From NCBI GenBank assembly GCA_000437755.1, contig FR900153.1, positions 1 to 25,201 on the forward strand: 25,201 nt of DNA. The letters are read 5' to 3'. Positions 14,391 to 22,274 of this stretch are shown one piece after another. Origin of the DNA: Roseburia sp. CAG:303 (GTDB lineage: Bacteria > Bacillota > Clostridia > Lachnospirales > Lachnospiraceae). How positions within the stretch are numbered: the first letter of the stretch is position 1; every line of letters begins with the position of its first letter. The position numbers were made by a program, and so were the translations under genes. The notes below the pieces were generated by a model. That model searched no databases and was not told the DNA's origin. It saw only the letters and a list, made by a program, of their open reading frames with translations.

Positions 14391-16067
14391 ATGTTGAATT
14401 ATAAAAAGTATAAAAGAGTCCCGGTAGTGGATTTGGCGGACAGGGAATGGCCGGGTAAAGAGATTGAAAAAGCCCCGATCTGGTGCAGTGTTGACCTGCG
14501 TGACGGTAATCAGGCACTGATTGAGCCAATGGTGGTGGAAGAGAAGATAGAGTTCTTTAATATGTTAGTAAAACTCGGTTTCAAAGAGATTGAAGTGGGA
14601 TTTCCGGCAGCTTCCCAGATCGAGTATGATTTCTTAAGACAGCTTGTGGACCGGGATCTGATTCCGGACGATGTAACCGTACAGGTACTGGTACAGTGCA
14701 GGGAGCATCTGATCGAGAGAACCTTCCAGGCATTAGAGGGCATAAAACGTGCCATTGTACATATCTATAACTCCACATCCACGCTCCAGAGAGAAGCGGT
14801 TTTCCACAAGAGCAGGGAAGAAATCAAGCAGATTGCCATCGATGGAACAAAGATGGTCAAGAGTTATGTGGAAAACTTCCCGGGCGAAATTATTCTCGAG
14901 TATTCCCCGGAAAGCTTTACCGGTACGGAACTTGATTATGCACTGGAAGTATGTACGGCAGTACAGAAGGAGTGGGGTGCATCGAAAGAGAAGAAGATTA
15001 TCTTCAACCTTCCGGCTACCGTGGAAATGAATACACCGAATGTATATGCGGATCAGATTGAATGGATGCATAAACATTTTGAAAACAGGGAATCAATTAT
15101 ACTAAGCGTACATCCGCACAATGACAGGGGTACTGGTGTGGCAGCAGCAGAACTTGCGATGCTTGCAGGTGCGGACAGGGTGGAAGGAACTTTGTTTGGC
15201 AATGGTGAGAGAACCGGTAATGTGGATGTGTTAAACATTGCGTACAATATGTTTTCACAGGGAATTGATCCGGAACTGGAGTTAGAACATATCAATGATA
15301 TTATTGAAGTCTACGAAAGATGTACCAGGATGCCGGTCGGAATGAGACATCCGTATGCAGGAAAACTGGTATTTACCGCATTTTCAGGTTCTCATCAGGA
15401 TGCCATCAACAAGGGAATCCAGGCGATGAAGGAAAGAAATGACGGATTCTGGGAAGTTCCATATCTGCCGGTTGACCCGTCCGATCTGGGAAGGGAATAT
15501 GAGCCGATCGTAAGAATCAACAGCCAGTCCGGAAGAGGCGGTGTGGCATTTGTCATGGATACCTACTTCGGCTACAAGCTTCCGAAGGGAATGCAGAAAG
15601 AATTTGCAGATGTGATTCAGGTCATTGCCGAGCAGCATGGAGAAGTAGCACCGGATACCATTATGGAGAAATTCCGTGAGGAATACCTGACCTATAAGAC
15701 GGACAGGGAATACCCATATACCTTTGATTCCTGTAAGATAGAAGATGTGGAAGAAACCGATAAGGGTGATACACAGGCATCCATGAACTTCAAGTATAAA
15801 GGCGAAGAAAAGCATGTAAAGGTAGTCGGAAATGGTCCGATCGATGCGGTAAAGAATGCACTTCATCAGGCTACCAGTGTGAATTTCAAGATTAACGATT
15901 ATTCAGAACACGCACTTGGAGAGGGTTCTAATGCAAAGGCAGCAGCATATATCTGTGTGACCGATCTGGATACAAAGAAAACAACCTATGGCGTAGGTGT
16001 AAGCACGAATATTACCAGAGCTTCCATCAGGGCATTATTTAGTGCTTTAAACAGACTGGCAAAATAA
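14391..16067 (+). CDS. leuA: 2-isopropylmalate synthase, long form
   Basis: The enzyme condenses 2-oxoisovalerate with acetyl-CoA, the first committed step of leucine synthesis. The protein has 558 residues from ATG 14391; the frame also opens 27 bases earlier without a good start. The catalytic barrel shows VDLRDGNQALIEPM at about 34-47 and the metal-binding HPHND at 241-245, with TGNVDV after GNGER. The C-terminal ~130 residues (from about 430) are the allosteric leucine-binding domain. The N-terminal ~30 residues and overall length fit the type found in actinobacteria, fungi and some Clostridia. It lies between glycosyltransferase and rhamnose genes, with no leuBCD nearby. I saw no T-box or leader attenuator before it. 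Confidence 0.95.
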   Translation: MLNYKKYKRVPVVDLADREWPGKEIEKAPIWCSVDLRDGNQALIEPMVVEEKIEFFNMLVKLGFKEIEVGFPAASQIEYDFLRQLVDRDLIPDDVTVQVLVQCREHLIERTFQALEGIKRAIVHIYNSTSTLQREAVFHKSREEIKQIAIDGTKMVKSYVENFPGEIILEYSPESFTGTELDYALEVCTAVQKEWGASKEKKIIFNLPATVEMNTPNVYADQIEWMHKHFENRESIILSVHPHNDRGTGVAAAELAMLAGADRVEGTLFGNGERTGNVDVLNIAYNMFSQGIDPELELEHINDIIEVYERCTRMPVGMRHPYAGKLVFTAFSGSHQDAINKGIQAMKERNDGFWEVPYLPVDPSDLGREYEPIVRINSQSGRGGVAFVMDTYFGYKLPKGMQKEFADVIQVIAEQHGEVAPDTIMEKFREEYLTYKTDREYPYTFDSCKIEDVEETDKGDTQASMNFKYKGEEKHVKVVGNGPIDAVKNALHQATSVNFKINDYSEHALGEGSNAKAAAYICVTDLDTKKTTYGVGVSTNITRASIRALFSALNRLAK

Positions 16068-16082
16068 GAAAGGATAAGCAGG

Positions 16083-16955
16083 ATGAAAAAAATATTAGTC
16101 ACAGGTGCAAACGGACAGTTGGGCAGGGCGATCCGCCATGAATATGCCGGCGAGAATGTGGAATTTATCAATACGGATGTCGTTATGACAGAGGGAATTC
16201 ATTCGACTCTGGATATTACCAGTATTGATGAGGTAATGTCACTGGTAAAACAGACAAAACCGGATGTTATCATTAACTGTGCGGCACATACAAATGTAGA
16301 TAAATGTGAGCAGGAGTGGGATCTTGCGTATAAAATCAATGCCATCGGACCGAGAAATTTAAGCATTGCAGCAACCGAAACCGGTGCAAAGATGGTACAT
16401 GTATCAACGGATTATGTATTTGAAGGCAATGGAACAAGACCATATACCGAATTTGATGAAATTCATCCGATCAGTGCATATGGAAAGACAAAGGCAGAGG
16501 GCGAAAAGTTCGTCCGTGAATTTGCACAGAGATATTTTATCCTGAGAACGGCATGGCTGTACGGGGATGGAAAGAACTTTGTAAAGACAATGCTGCGTCT
16601 TTCGGAAACACACGATGAAGTCAATGTAGTTTGTGATCAGTTAGGTTCACCGACAAGTGCCGCAGAACTGGCAAGGATGATACATTTTCTTGAGCCGACA
16701 GAAAATTACGGATTATTCCATGCAACCTGTGAAGGCGATACGAACTGGGCGGATTTTACGGAAGAAATCTTCCGTCTGGCAGGAAAGAAAACAAAGGTCA
16801 ATCATGTGACATCAAAGCAGTATAAGGAAATGAATCCGGCTTCAGCGGACAGACCGGCATACTCCATTCTTGAAAATTATATGATAAAGCTTACCAGTGA
16901 TTTCAGAATGGCGGACTGGAAAGATGCGATTGCAGAGTACATGAAGCAGATGTAA
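16083..16955 (+). CDS. rfbD: dTDP-4-dehydrorhamnose reductase
   Basis: The enzyme reduces dTDP-4-dehydro-L-rhamnose to dTDP-L-rhamnose, the last step of rhamnose donor synthesis. The protein has 290 residues, usual for RmlD. GANGQLG at 8-14 binds the NAD(P)H, NCAAHTNVDKCEQ near 65-77 is the family signature, VSTDYVFEG at 107-115 gives the catalytic Thr/Ser site, and YGKTK (Tyr133, Lys137) completes the triad. LRTAWLYG near 153-160 is also characteristic. rmlA, rmlB and rmlC are not in the window and must lie elsewhere or further downstream. It starts 15 bases after leuA and is followed at 9 bases by another reductase gene. Confidence 0.93.
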   Translation: MKKILVTGANGQLGRAIRHEYAGENVEFINTDVVMTEGIHSTLDITSIDEVMSLVKQTKPDVIINCAAHTNVDKCEQEWDLAYKINAIGPRNLSIAATETGAKMVHVSTDYVFEGNGTRPYTEFDEIHPISAYGKTKAEGEKFVREFAQRYFILRTAWLYGDGKNFVKTMLRLSETHDEVNVVCDQLGSPTSAAELARMIHFLEPTENYGLFHATCEGDTNWADFTEEIFRLAGKKTKVNHVTSKQYKEMNPASADRPAYSILENYMIKLTSDFRMADWKDAIAEYMKQM

Positions 16956-16964
16956 GGAGGACAT

Positions 16965-17804
16965 ATGTGTAAAAAGATATTAGTAACAGGAGCCGGTGGA
17001 TATATTGGACAGCATGTTGTGAAAGCCCTGCTGGATAAGGGAGCAGATGTCATTGCAACAGATATCCGTCTGGATGATGTGGATGACAGGGCAACAAAAG
17101 TACAGAAGAATATTTTTGAAGAGAATGAGAATATTTTTACAGAGATGGGTTCGCCGGATGTCTGCCTGCATATGGCATGGAGGGACGGATTTATCCATAA
17201 TTCCGAGAAACATATCGAAGATCTGGACAGCCATTACAAATTCATCAGCAACATGATGAAGGGCGGATTAAAGCAGATGGCAGTAATGGGTTCGATGCAC
17301 GAGGTCGGATATTACGAAGGTGCGATCGATGAGAATACACCTACAAATCCATTGTCTTTATATGGAATTGCGAAAAATACATTAAGACAGCTCACATTTC
17401 TTCTGGGAAAAAATGAAAACGTAATTGTCCAGTGGATTCGTGGCTTTTATATCTTTGGAGATGATTTAAAGAACAACTCTATTTTTAAGAAAATCGTAGA
17501 GGCAGAACAGGAAGGAAAAACAGAATTTCCATTTACATCGGGAAAAAATAAGTACGATTTTCTGAGTATTTACGACATGGCAGATCAGATTGCAGAAATT
17601 GTTCTGCAGGATAAAATAAACGGAATTATTAATAGTTGTACCGGACAGCCAATGACACTGGCTGAAAAAGTGGAAAGCTTTATCAAAGAGAATAATTTTA
17701 AGATAAAGCTGAAATACGGAGCATATCCGGACAGACCATATGACTCACCTGGAATCTGGGGTGACGCAACTAAGATTAATGAAATTATGAAAGCAGCGAA
17801 ATAA
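16965..17804 (+). CDS. NAD(P)-dependent epimerase/dehydratase (extended SDR)
   Basis: The protein has 279 residues. GAGGYIG at 9-15 is the Rossmann loop; VMGSMHEVGYYEG holds the catalytic Ser110, and LYGIAK gives Tyr133 and Lys137. CLHMAWRDGF at about 67-76 replaces the usual HLAA-type strand. It is an extended short-chain reductase acting on a nucleotide sugar, possibly making a 6-deoxy sugar or an epimer that decorates the glycan; the substrate cannot be read from sequence. AAGGAGG lies immediately before ATG 16965. The stop codon sits in the loop of an 11-bp hairpin that ends 16 bases before the ABC permease start. Confidence 0.85.
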   Translation: MCKKILVTGAGGYIGQHVVKALLDKGADVIATDIRLDDVDDRATKVQKNIFEENENIFTEMGSPDVCLHMAWRDGFIHNSEKHIEDLDSHYKFISNMMKGGLKQMAVMGSMHEVGYYEGAIDENTPTNPLSLYGIAKNTLRQLTFLLGKNENVIVQWIRGFYIFGDDLKNNSIFKKIVEAEQEGKTEFPFTSGKNKYDFLSIYDMADQIAEIVLQDKINGIINSCTGQPMTLAEKVESFIKENNFKIKLKYGAYPDRPYDSPGIWGDATKINEIMKAAK

Positions 17805-17815
17805 GCTGCTTTCAT
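17787..17815 (+). promoter_or_regulatory. Intercistronic hairpin at the epimerase stop codon
   Basis: ATGAAAGCAGC (17787-17797) and GCTGCTTTCAT (17805-17815) are perfect reverse complements around GAAATAA, whose TAA is the stop codon of the epimerase. No T run follows, so it is not a normal terminator. It ends two bases before the AAGGAG site of the next gene and could stabilise mRNA ends or limit read-through into the exporter genes. Confidence 0.6.
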
Positions 17816-17830
17816 ACAAGGAGTATTGTG

Positions 17831-19201
17831 ATGAAAAGTAAGAAAGCATTAGTCATGGTAGTCATTGTGGCTATTTTGTTTGACTGGCTCATTTTAAATA
17901 AAGTCCCGGTAGTCATTCCGGACAATGTTACGGTAAGTGTTGACATGGAATCAACCAAGGCCGGCAATTACCAGTTTTTCTATTCTGACGGAATATTCGA
18001 CATCAATAACTGTAAAACGGTCGAGTATAAAGAGGCAGGAAAGCGGGAAAACCTTAAATTTGAAGTACCTTCGAAGTTCAATTCCTGGAGAATTGATTTT
18101 GGGGAAGAAACAGCGGAAGTAAAGATTTATTCCATTCATGTGAGCTATCATGGAAACACATGGGAATTAAAGGATCAGCTCTTATTAAAGGACAATCAGT
18201 TTAAGGGAGTGGATTCTATTTCCGAGGAATCCGGCGCTATCCTGATTCAGACCAATAGTGACGATCCGCAGTGTATCTTTGCATTTTCACAGGATTATAT
18301 CAGGAAAAATCTGGAAAACCTGGCACAGAAATGGTGCGATGTCCTGAATATCATTATCTGTGTTGCATTCGACATTATCCTGCTTGCCGCAGGACTGATT
18401 GGAAGAAAGATCGTAAGTCTGTTGCAGGAACTCTGGAGCAGCCGAAAACTGGTCATGAATCTTGCACAGAATGACTTTAAGACAAAATATGTAGGTTCAT
18501 ACCTTGGAATTATCTGGGCATTTATCCAGCCCCTGGTTACGATTCTGGTCTACTGGTTTGTGTTTCAGGTCGGATTAAGAAGTGGTAACGTAGGAAACTT
18601 TCCTTTCATTCTCTGGCTGATGGCCGGACTTGTACCATGGTTCTTCTTCTCCGATGCGCTGAGTGCCGGAACAACATCCCTTCTGGAATATCAGTATCTG
18701 GTAAAGAAAATTGTATTCAAAATCAGTGTGCTGCCCGCTGTTAAAATTATCTCGGCAATGTATGTGCATATTGCGTTTATGGCACTTACGGTCATTATTT
18801 ATGCGTTCTATGGATATACACCGGACTGGCATACCCTGCAGATTATCTACTATACATTCTGTACCGCGGTGCTTTCGCTGGCACTGGTATACTTTACCTG
18901 TTCCATTGTTATATTTTTCCGCGATACCACACAGATTGTCGGAATCTTTCTTCAGATAGGAATGTGGATGACACCGATTATGTGGCAGATCGCTATTTTG
19001 CCAACCCAGTTTTTATGGATCTTCAAGGCAATGCCGATGTACTATGTCGTGGAAGGTTACAGGGATTCCCTGATCGATAAGATATGGTTCTGGGAAAGAC
19101 CATATGAAACAGCATGGTTCTGGGGCTTTACCCTGGTATTATTTGCATTGGGAACAGTCGTATTTAAAAAATTAAAAGTACATTTTGCCGATGTGCTGTA
19201 G
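17831..19201 (+). CDS. Polysaccharide ABC exporter permease with N-terminal extracytoplasmic domain
   Basis: The protein has 456 residues from ATG 17831, which fits AAGGAG at 17818-17823; GTG 17828 is one codon earlier. Residues ~6-24 are a membrane helix; ~25-168 form a beta-rich extracytoplasmic segment (NYQFFYSDG, NSWRIDFGEE, VKIYSIHVSYHGNTWEL); a second helix lies at ~170-192. From ~210 the ABC-2 permease follows (MNLAQNDFKTKYVGSYLG, then six hydrophobic helices, MTPIMWQ, YYVVEGYRDSL), as in Wzm, TagG and RgpC. Usual family members have about 260-270 residues, so about 190 extra residues are fused here. With the Wzt-like ATPase downstream it exports the lipid-linked glycan. The extra domain may bind sugar or the emerging chain; this is inference. 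Confidence 0.9.
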   Translation: MKSKKALVMVVIVAILFDWLILNKVPVVIPDNVTVSVDMESTKAGNYQFFYSDGIFDINNCKTVEYKEAGKRENLKFEVPSKFNSWRIDFGEETAEVKIYSIHVSYHGNTWELKDQLLLKDNQFKGVDSISEESGAILIQTNSDDPQCIFAFSQDYIRKNLENLAQKWCDVLNIIICVAFDIILLAAGLIGRKIVSLLQELWSSRKLVMNLAQNDFKTKYVGSYLGIIWAFIQPLVTILVYWFVFQVGLRSGNVGNFPFILWLMAGLVPWFFFSDALSAGTTSLLEYQYLVKKIVFKISVLPAVKIISAMYVHIAFMALTVIIYAFYGYTPDWHTLQIIYYTFCTAVLSLALVYFTCSIVIFFRDTTQIVGIFLQIGMWMTPIMWQIAILPTQFLWIFKAMPMYYVVEGYRDSLIDKIWFWERPYETAWFWGFTLVLFALGTVVFKKLKVHFADVL

Positions 19202-19212
19202 AGAGGTAACAA

Positions 19213-20472
19213 ATGGAATCAATCGCAATAAATGTTGATAATGTATCAAAAATATATCGTTTATACAATAAACCATCGGACAGATTAAAAGAGGCACTTG
19301 GTTTTTCAAAGAAAAAGCTCTATCAGGAGCATTATGCACTGAACAATGTAAGCTTTGAAGTAAGAAAGGGTGAGACCGTCGGAATCATTGGTACAAATGG
19401 TTCCGGTAAGTCAACCATCCTGAAAATCATTACCGGAGTACTGAACCCGACACAGGGCAATGTCAGTATTCAGGGAAGAATATCCGCACTGCTGGAGCTG
19501 GGTGCCGGATTCAACATGGAATACACCGGCATCGAAAACATCTATCTGAATGGTACGATGATGGGATTTTCAGAAGAAGAAATCAACGCAAAGATGGATG
19601 ATATCCTGAGTTTTGCAGATATTGGGGACTTTGTACATCAGCCGGTAAAAACATATTCAAGTGGTATGTTTGTCCGGCTGGCATTTGCGGTGGCAATTAA
19701 TATCGACCCGGAAATCCTGATTGTCGATGAGGCATTGTCGGTAGGAGATGTATTCTTCCAGGTAAAATGCTATCACAAGTTTGAAGAATTCAAGAAGATG
19801 GGAAAGACCATCCTGTTTGTAAGCCATGACCTTGGAAGTATCAGTAAGTATTGTGACAGAGTTATTCTGCTGAACAAAGGCGTGAAAGAGGCAGAAGGAA
19901 AGCCGAAGGAGATCGTGGATCTGTATAAACAGCTCATGGCACAGAACGATGCACCTACCGATGTGCCAAAGACCGTGGTGGAGAATAACCAGCAGGGAAT
20001 GTGGAAACAGTATCTGAACAACAACCCGAAGTTTCAGGATTATGGGGAAAAGCATGGCGAGATTGTTGACTATGCCATCATAGATGAGACAGGAAAGATT
20101 ACATCGAATATCCAGAAGAATACAGAATTTACGATTAAGATGAAGGTACGTTTCCATAAGGAGCTGCAGGAGCCGATCTTCGCGTTTACCATTAAGGATT
20201 TACAGGGAACGGAAGTTACGGGAACAAATACCATGTATGAGGATATCCCGGTTGGCCCGGTAAAGGCAGGGGAAGAAAGAGTCATAGAATTTAAGCAGAA
20301 CATGAATCTGCAGGGAAGGGATTATATGCTTTCCTTAGGCTGTGTCGGATTCTTCAGCAATAAATTTGTGGTATACCACAGACTGTACGATGTGTGTGAC
20401 ATACATGTAATTTCGGATAAAAATACCGTTGGATTCTATGATATGAATTCAACCGTAACGATCACAAAGTAA
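19213..20472 (+). CDS. Polysaccharide ABC exporter ATPase with C-terminal cargo domain
   Basis: The protein has 419 residues. The nucleotide-binding domain shows GTNGSGKST at 60-68 (Walker A), signature YSSGM at 148-152 in place of LSGGQ, ILIVDEAL at 168-175 (Walker B with Glu173) and switch His205. These are the signs of Wzt/TagH/RgpD-type ATPases that export polysaccharides. Residues from about 270 form a beta-sandwich like the Wzt C-terminal domain (FTIKMKVRFHKELQEPIFAF, GRDYMLSLGCVG), which in O-antigen exporters recognises the glycan end. GAGAGG precedes ATG 19213, and the gene starts 11 bases after the permease. The cargo domain suggests that a chain with a specific terminal modification is exported. 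Confidence 0.93.
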   Translation: MESIAINVDNVSKIYRLYNKPSDRLKEALGFSKKKLYQEHYALNNVSFEVRKGETVGIIGTNGSGKSTILKIITGVLNPTQGNVSIQGRISALLELGAGFNMEYTGIENIYLNGTMMGFSEEEINAKMDDILSFADIGDFVHQPVKTYSSGMFVRLAFAVAINIDPEILIVDEALSVGDVFFQVKCYHKFEEFKKMGKTILFVSHDLGSISKYCDRVILLNKGVKEAEGKPKEIVDLYKQLMAQNDAPTDVPKTVVENNQQGMWKQYLNNNPKFQDYGEKHGEIVDYAIIDETGKITSNIQKNTEFTIKMKVRFHKELQEPIFAFTIKDLQGTEVTGTNTMYEDIPVGPVKAGEERVIEFKQNMNLQGRDYMLSLGCVGFFSNKFVVYHRLYDVCDIHVISDKNTVGFYDMNSTVTITK

Positions 20473-20483
20473 GGAGGCAGAAG

Positions 20484-22265
20484 ATGATTCTTCAAAAGAA
20501 TACAGCCAATCGATTGGGTATCTTTGTATTTTATGATAAAGATGGTATTGCAGATGAATATAATTTCTATTTTATAGAGGAATTAAAAAAACAGGTCAGC
20601 AGACTTCTGGTTATCTGCAATGGCGACGTGGAGGAAGAGGCAGGAAAACGTTTTTCCGGGATTGCGGATGAGGTAATGATGCGTGGAAATGAAGGCTTTG
20701 ATATTACCGCATATCATCTGGGCTTAAAAAAATACGGCTACAACAGGGATGGAAAATTTGACGAGGTCATTATCTGTAATTCCACCATGTTCGGTCCGGT
20801 ATATCCGTTCCAGGAAATGTTCGAGAAAATGGCAGTGAGGGATCTGGATTTCTGGGGAATTACCAATTTCCATGAAGTTCCGTTTGATCCGTTCGGAACT
20901 GTAAAATATGGCATGCTGCCAAAACATGTGCAGTCGTTCTTTATGGTATTCCGCAAGTCGCTGACCATGTCGCCGGAATTCCAGAAATACTGGGAAAATA
21001 TGCCGCAGATCACTTCCTACGAGCAGGCAATCGGATATCACGAAGCCATCTTTACCAAAGAATTTGCGGATAAGGGATTTCAGTGGGCAGTTTATGCCGA
21101 TTCAGAGGAACTCGAAGGCTATACCTACGATCCGCTGCGAGATTTCCCAAGACTGATGATCGAAGAAAAGCGCTGTCCGGTGATCAAGAGAAGATCCTTC
21201 TTCCATGAATATGGGGAAGCATTGTCAAGAAGTGGCGGCGAAGGTACAAGAGAAGCCATGGAATATATCGAAAAACATACGGATTATGATACTTCCATGA
21301 TATGGAAAAATATATTAAGGCTGCAAAATATGGCGGATGTTAAGAAAAGAATGCATCTGAATTATGTGCTTCCGACCGGAATCCGCCTGAACAAAGAGGA
21401 AAAAAAATTAAAGACAGCACTGGTTATCCACATTTATTATGAAGAACTGGCTGCAATGTGTGCAGAATATGCCGCAAATGTACCGGAAAATGTGGATATC
21501 TATGTTACCGTACCGGATGAGAAAAAACTCGAAAATGCAAAGAATGCATTTGCAGGGGTGAAAAATCATACGATTGACTACCGGATCGTGGGAAATATCG
21601 GAAGAGATGTAGCACCCTTCCTGGTAGGATGCAAGGATTTGATTGATAAATATGATTTGATTGCAAAAGTACATGACAAGAAGGTATATCAGGTTGTTCC
21701 GATGTCAATCGGGGATTCCTGGGGACATATGTGCTTTGAAAATATGTTAAAAAATACGACATATATAGATAACGTAATCGCAACATTTGAAGAAAATCCA
21801 TTTCTGGGGCTGCTGACTCCTCCGGTTCCGGTGCATGGTCCGTATTATCCGACTACCGGAAAAGGTGAATGGGGCGATAATTTCAAGGTTGCGAAGGAAC
21901 TGGCAGAGAAACTGGGACTGAAGGTGGACATGAATCCGGAGAAAGAACCGGTAGCACCGTTGGGCTCAATGTTCTGGGTTCGTACAAAAGCATTGAAAGG
22001 TTTATTTGATTACGGCTGGGAATACACCGACTTTCCGCCGGAACCGATTGAAACAGATGCAACGGTGCTTCATGCCATTGAAAGAATCTATCCGTTCTGT
22101 GTACAGAATGAGGGATATTATGCAGGCTGGCTCATGGCGGACAGCTATGCCGGAATCCAGCTGACAAACTGGAGATTCATGAATGACGAGATGAGCAGGG
22201 CGGCAATGAAACATATGGGTGTTTCACGTTTCAGGGAATTGATTGATAAGATTAAATCAATATAG
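20484..22265 (+). CDS. RgpF-like rhamnan synthesis protein, first copy
   Basis: The protein has 593 residues and resembles the rhamnan synthesis protein F family (RgpF), proteins of streptococcal rhamnose-glucose polysaccharide clusters that are predicted rhamnosyltransferases. LGIFVFYDKDGIADEY and LLVICNGDV open the first domain; GNEGFDITAYHLGL, DLDFWGITNFHE, HVQSFFMVFRKSL and CPVIKRRSFFHEY follow. The second half holds NIGRDVAPFL (from 371) and AKVHDKK (394-400), then LLTPPVPVHGPYYPTTGKGE. AGGAGG precedes ATG 20484. A paralogous gene follows after 9 bases. Exact linkage chemistry is unknown. Confidence 0.9.
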   Translation: MILQKNTANRLGIFVFYDKDGIADEYNFYFIEELKKQVSRLLVICNGDVEEEAGKRFSGIADEVMMRGNEGFDITAYHLGLKKYGYNRDGKFDEVIICNSTMFGPVYPFQEMFEKMAVRDLDFWGITNFHEVPFDPFGTVKYGMLPKHVQSFFMVFRKSLTMSPEFQKYWENMPQITSYEQAIGYHEAIFTKEFADKGFQWAVYADSEELEGYTYDPLRDFPRLMIEEKRCPVIKRRSFFHEYGEALSRSGGEGTREAMEYIEKHTDYDTSMIWKNILRLQNMADVKKRMHLNYVLPTGIRLNKEEKKLKTALVIHIYYEELAAMCAEYAANVPENVDIYVTVPDEKKLENAKNAFAGVKNHTIDYRIVGNIGRDVAPFLVGCKDLIDKYDLIAKVHDKKVYQVVPMSIGDSWGHMCFENMLKNTTYIDNVIATFEENPFLGLLTPPVPVHGPYYPTTGKGEWGDNFKVAKELAEKLGLKVDMNPEKEPVAPLGSMFWVRTKALKGLFDYGWEYTDFPPEPIETDATVLHAIERIYPFCVQNEGYYAGWLMADSYAGIQLTNWRFMNDEMSRAAMKHMGVSRFRELIDKIKSI

Positions 22266-22274
22266 GAGATAAAG

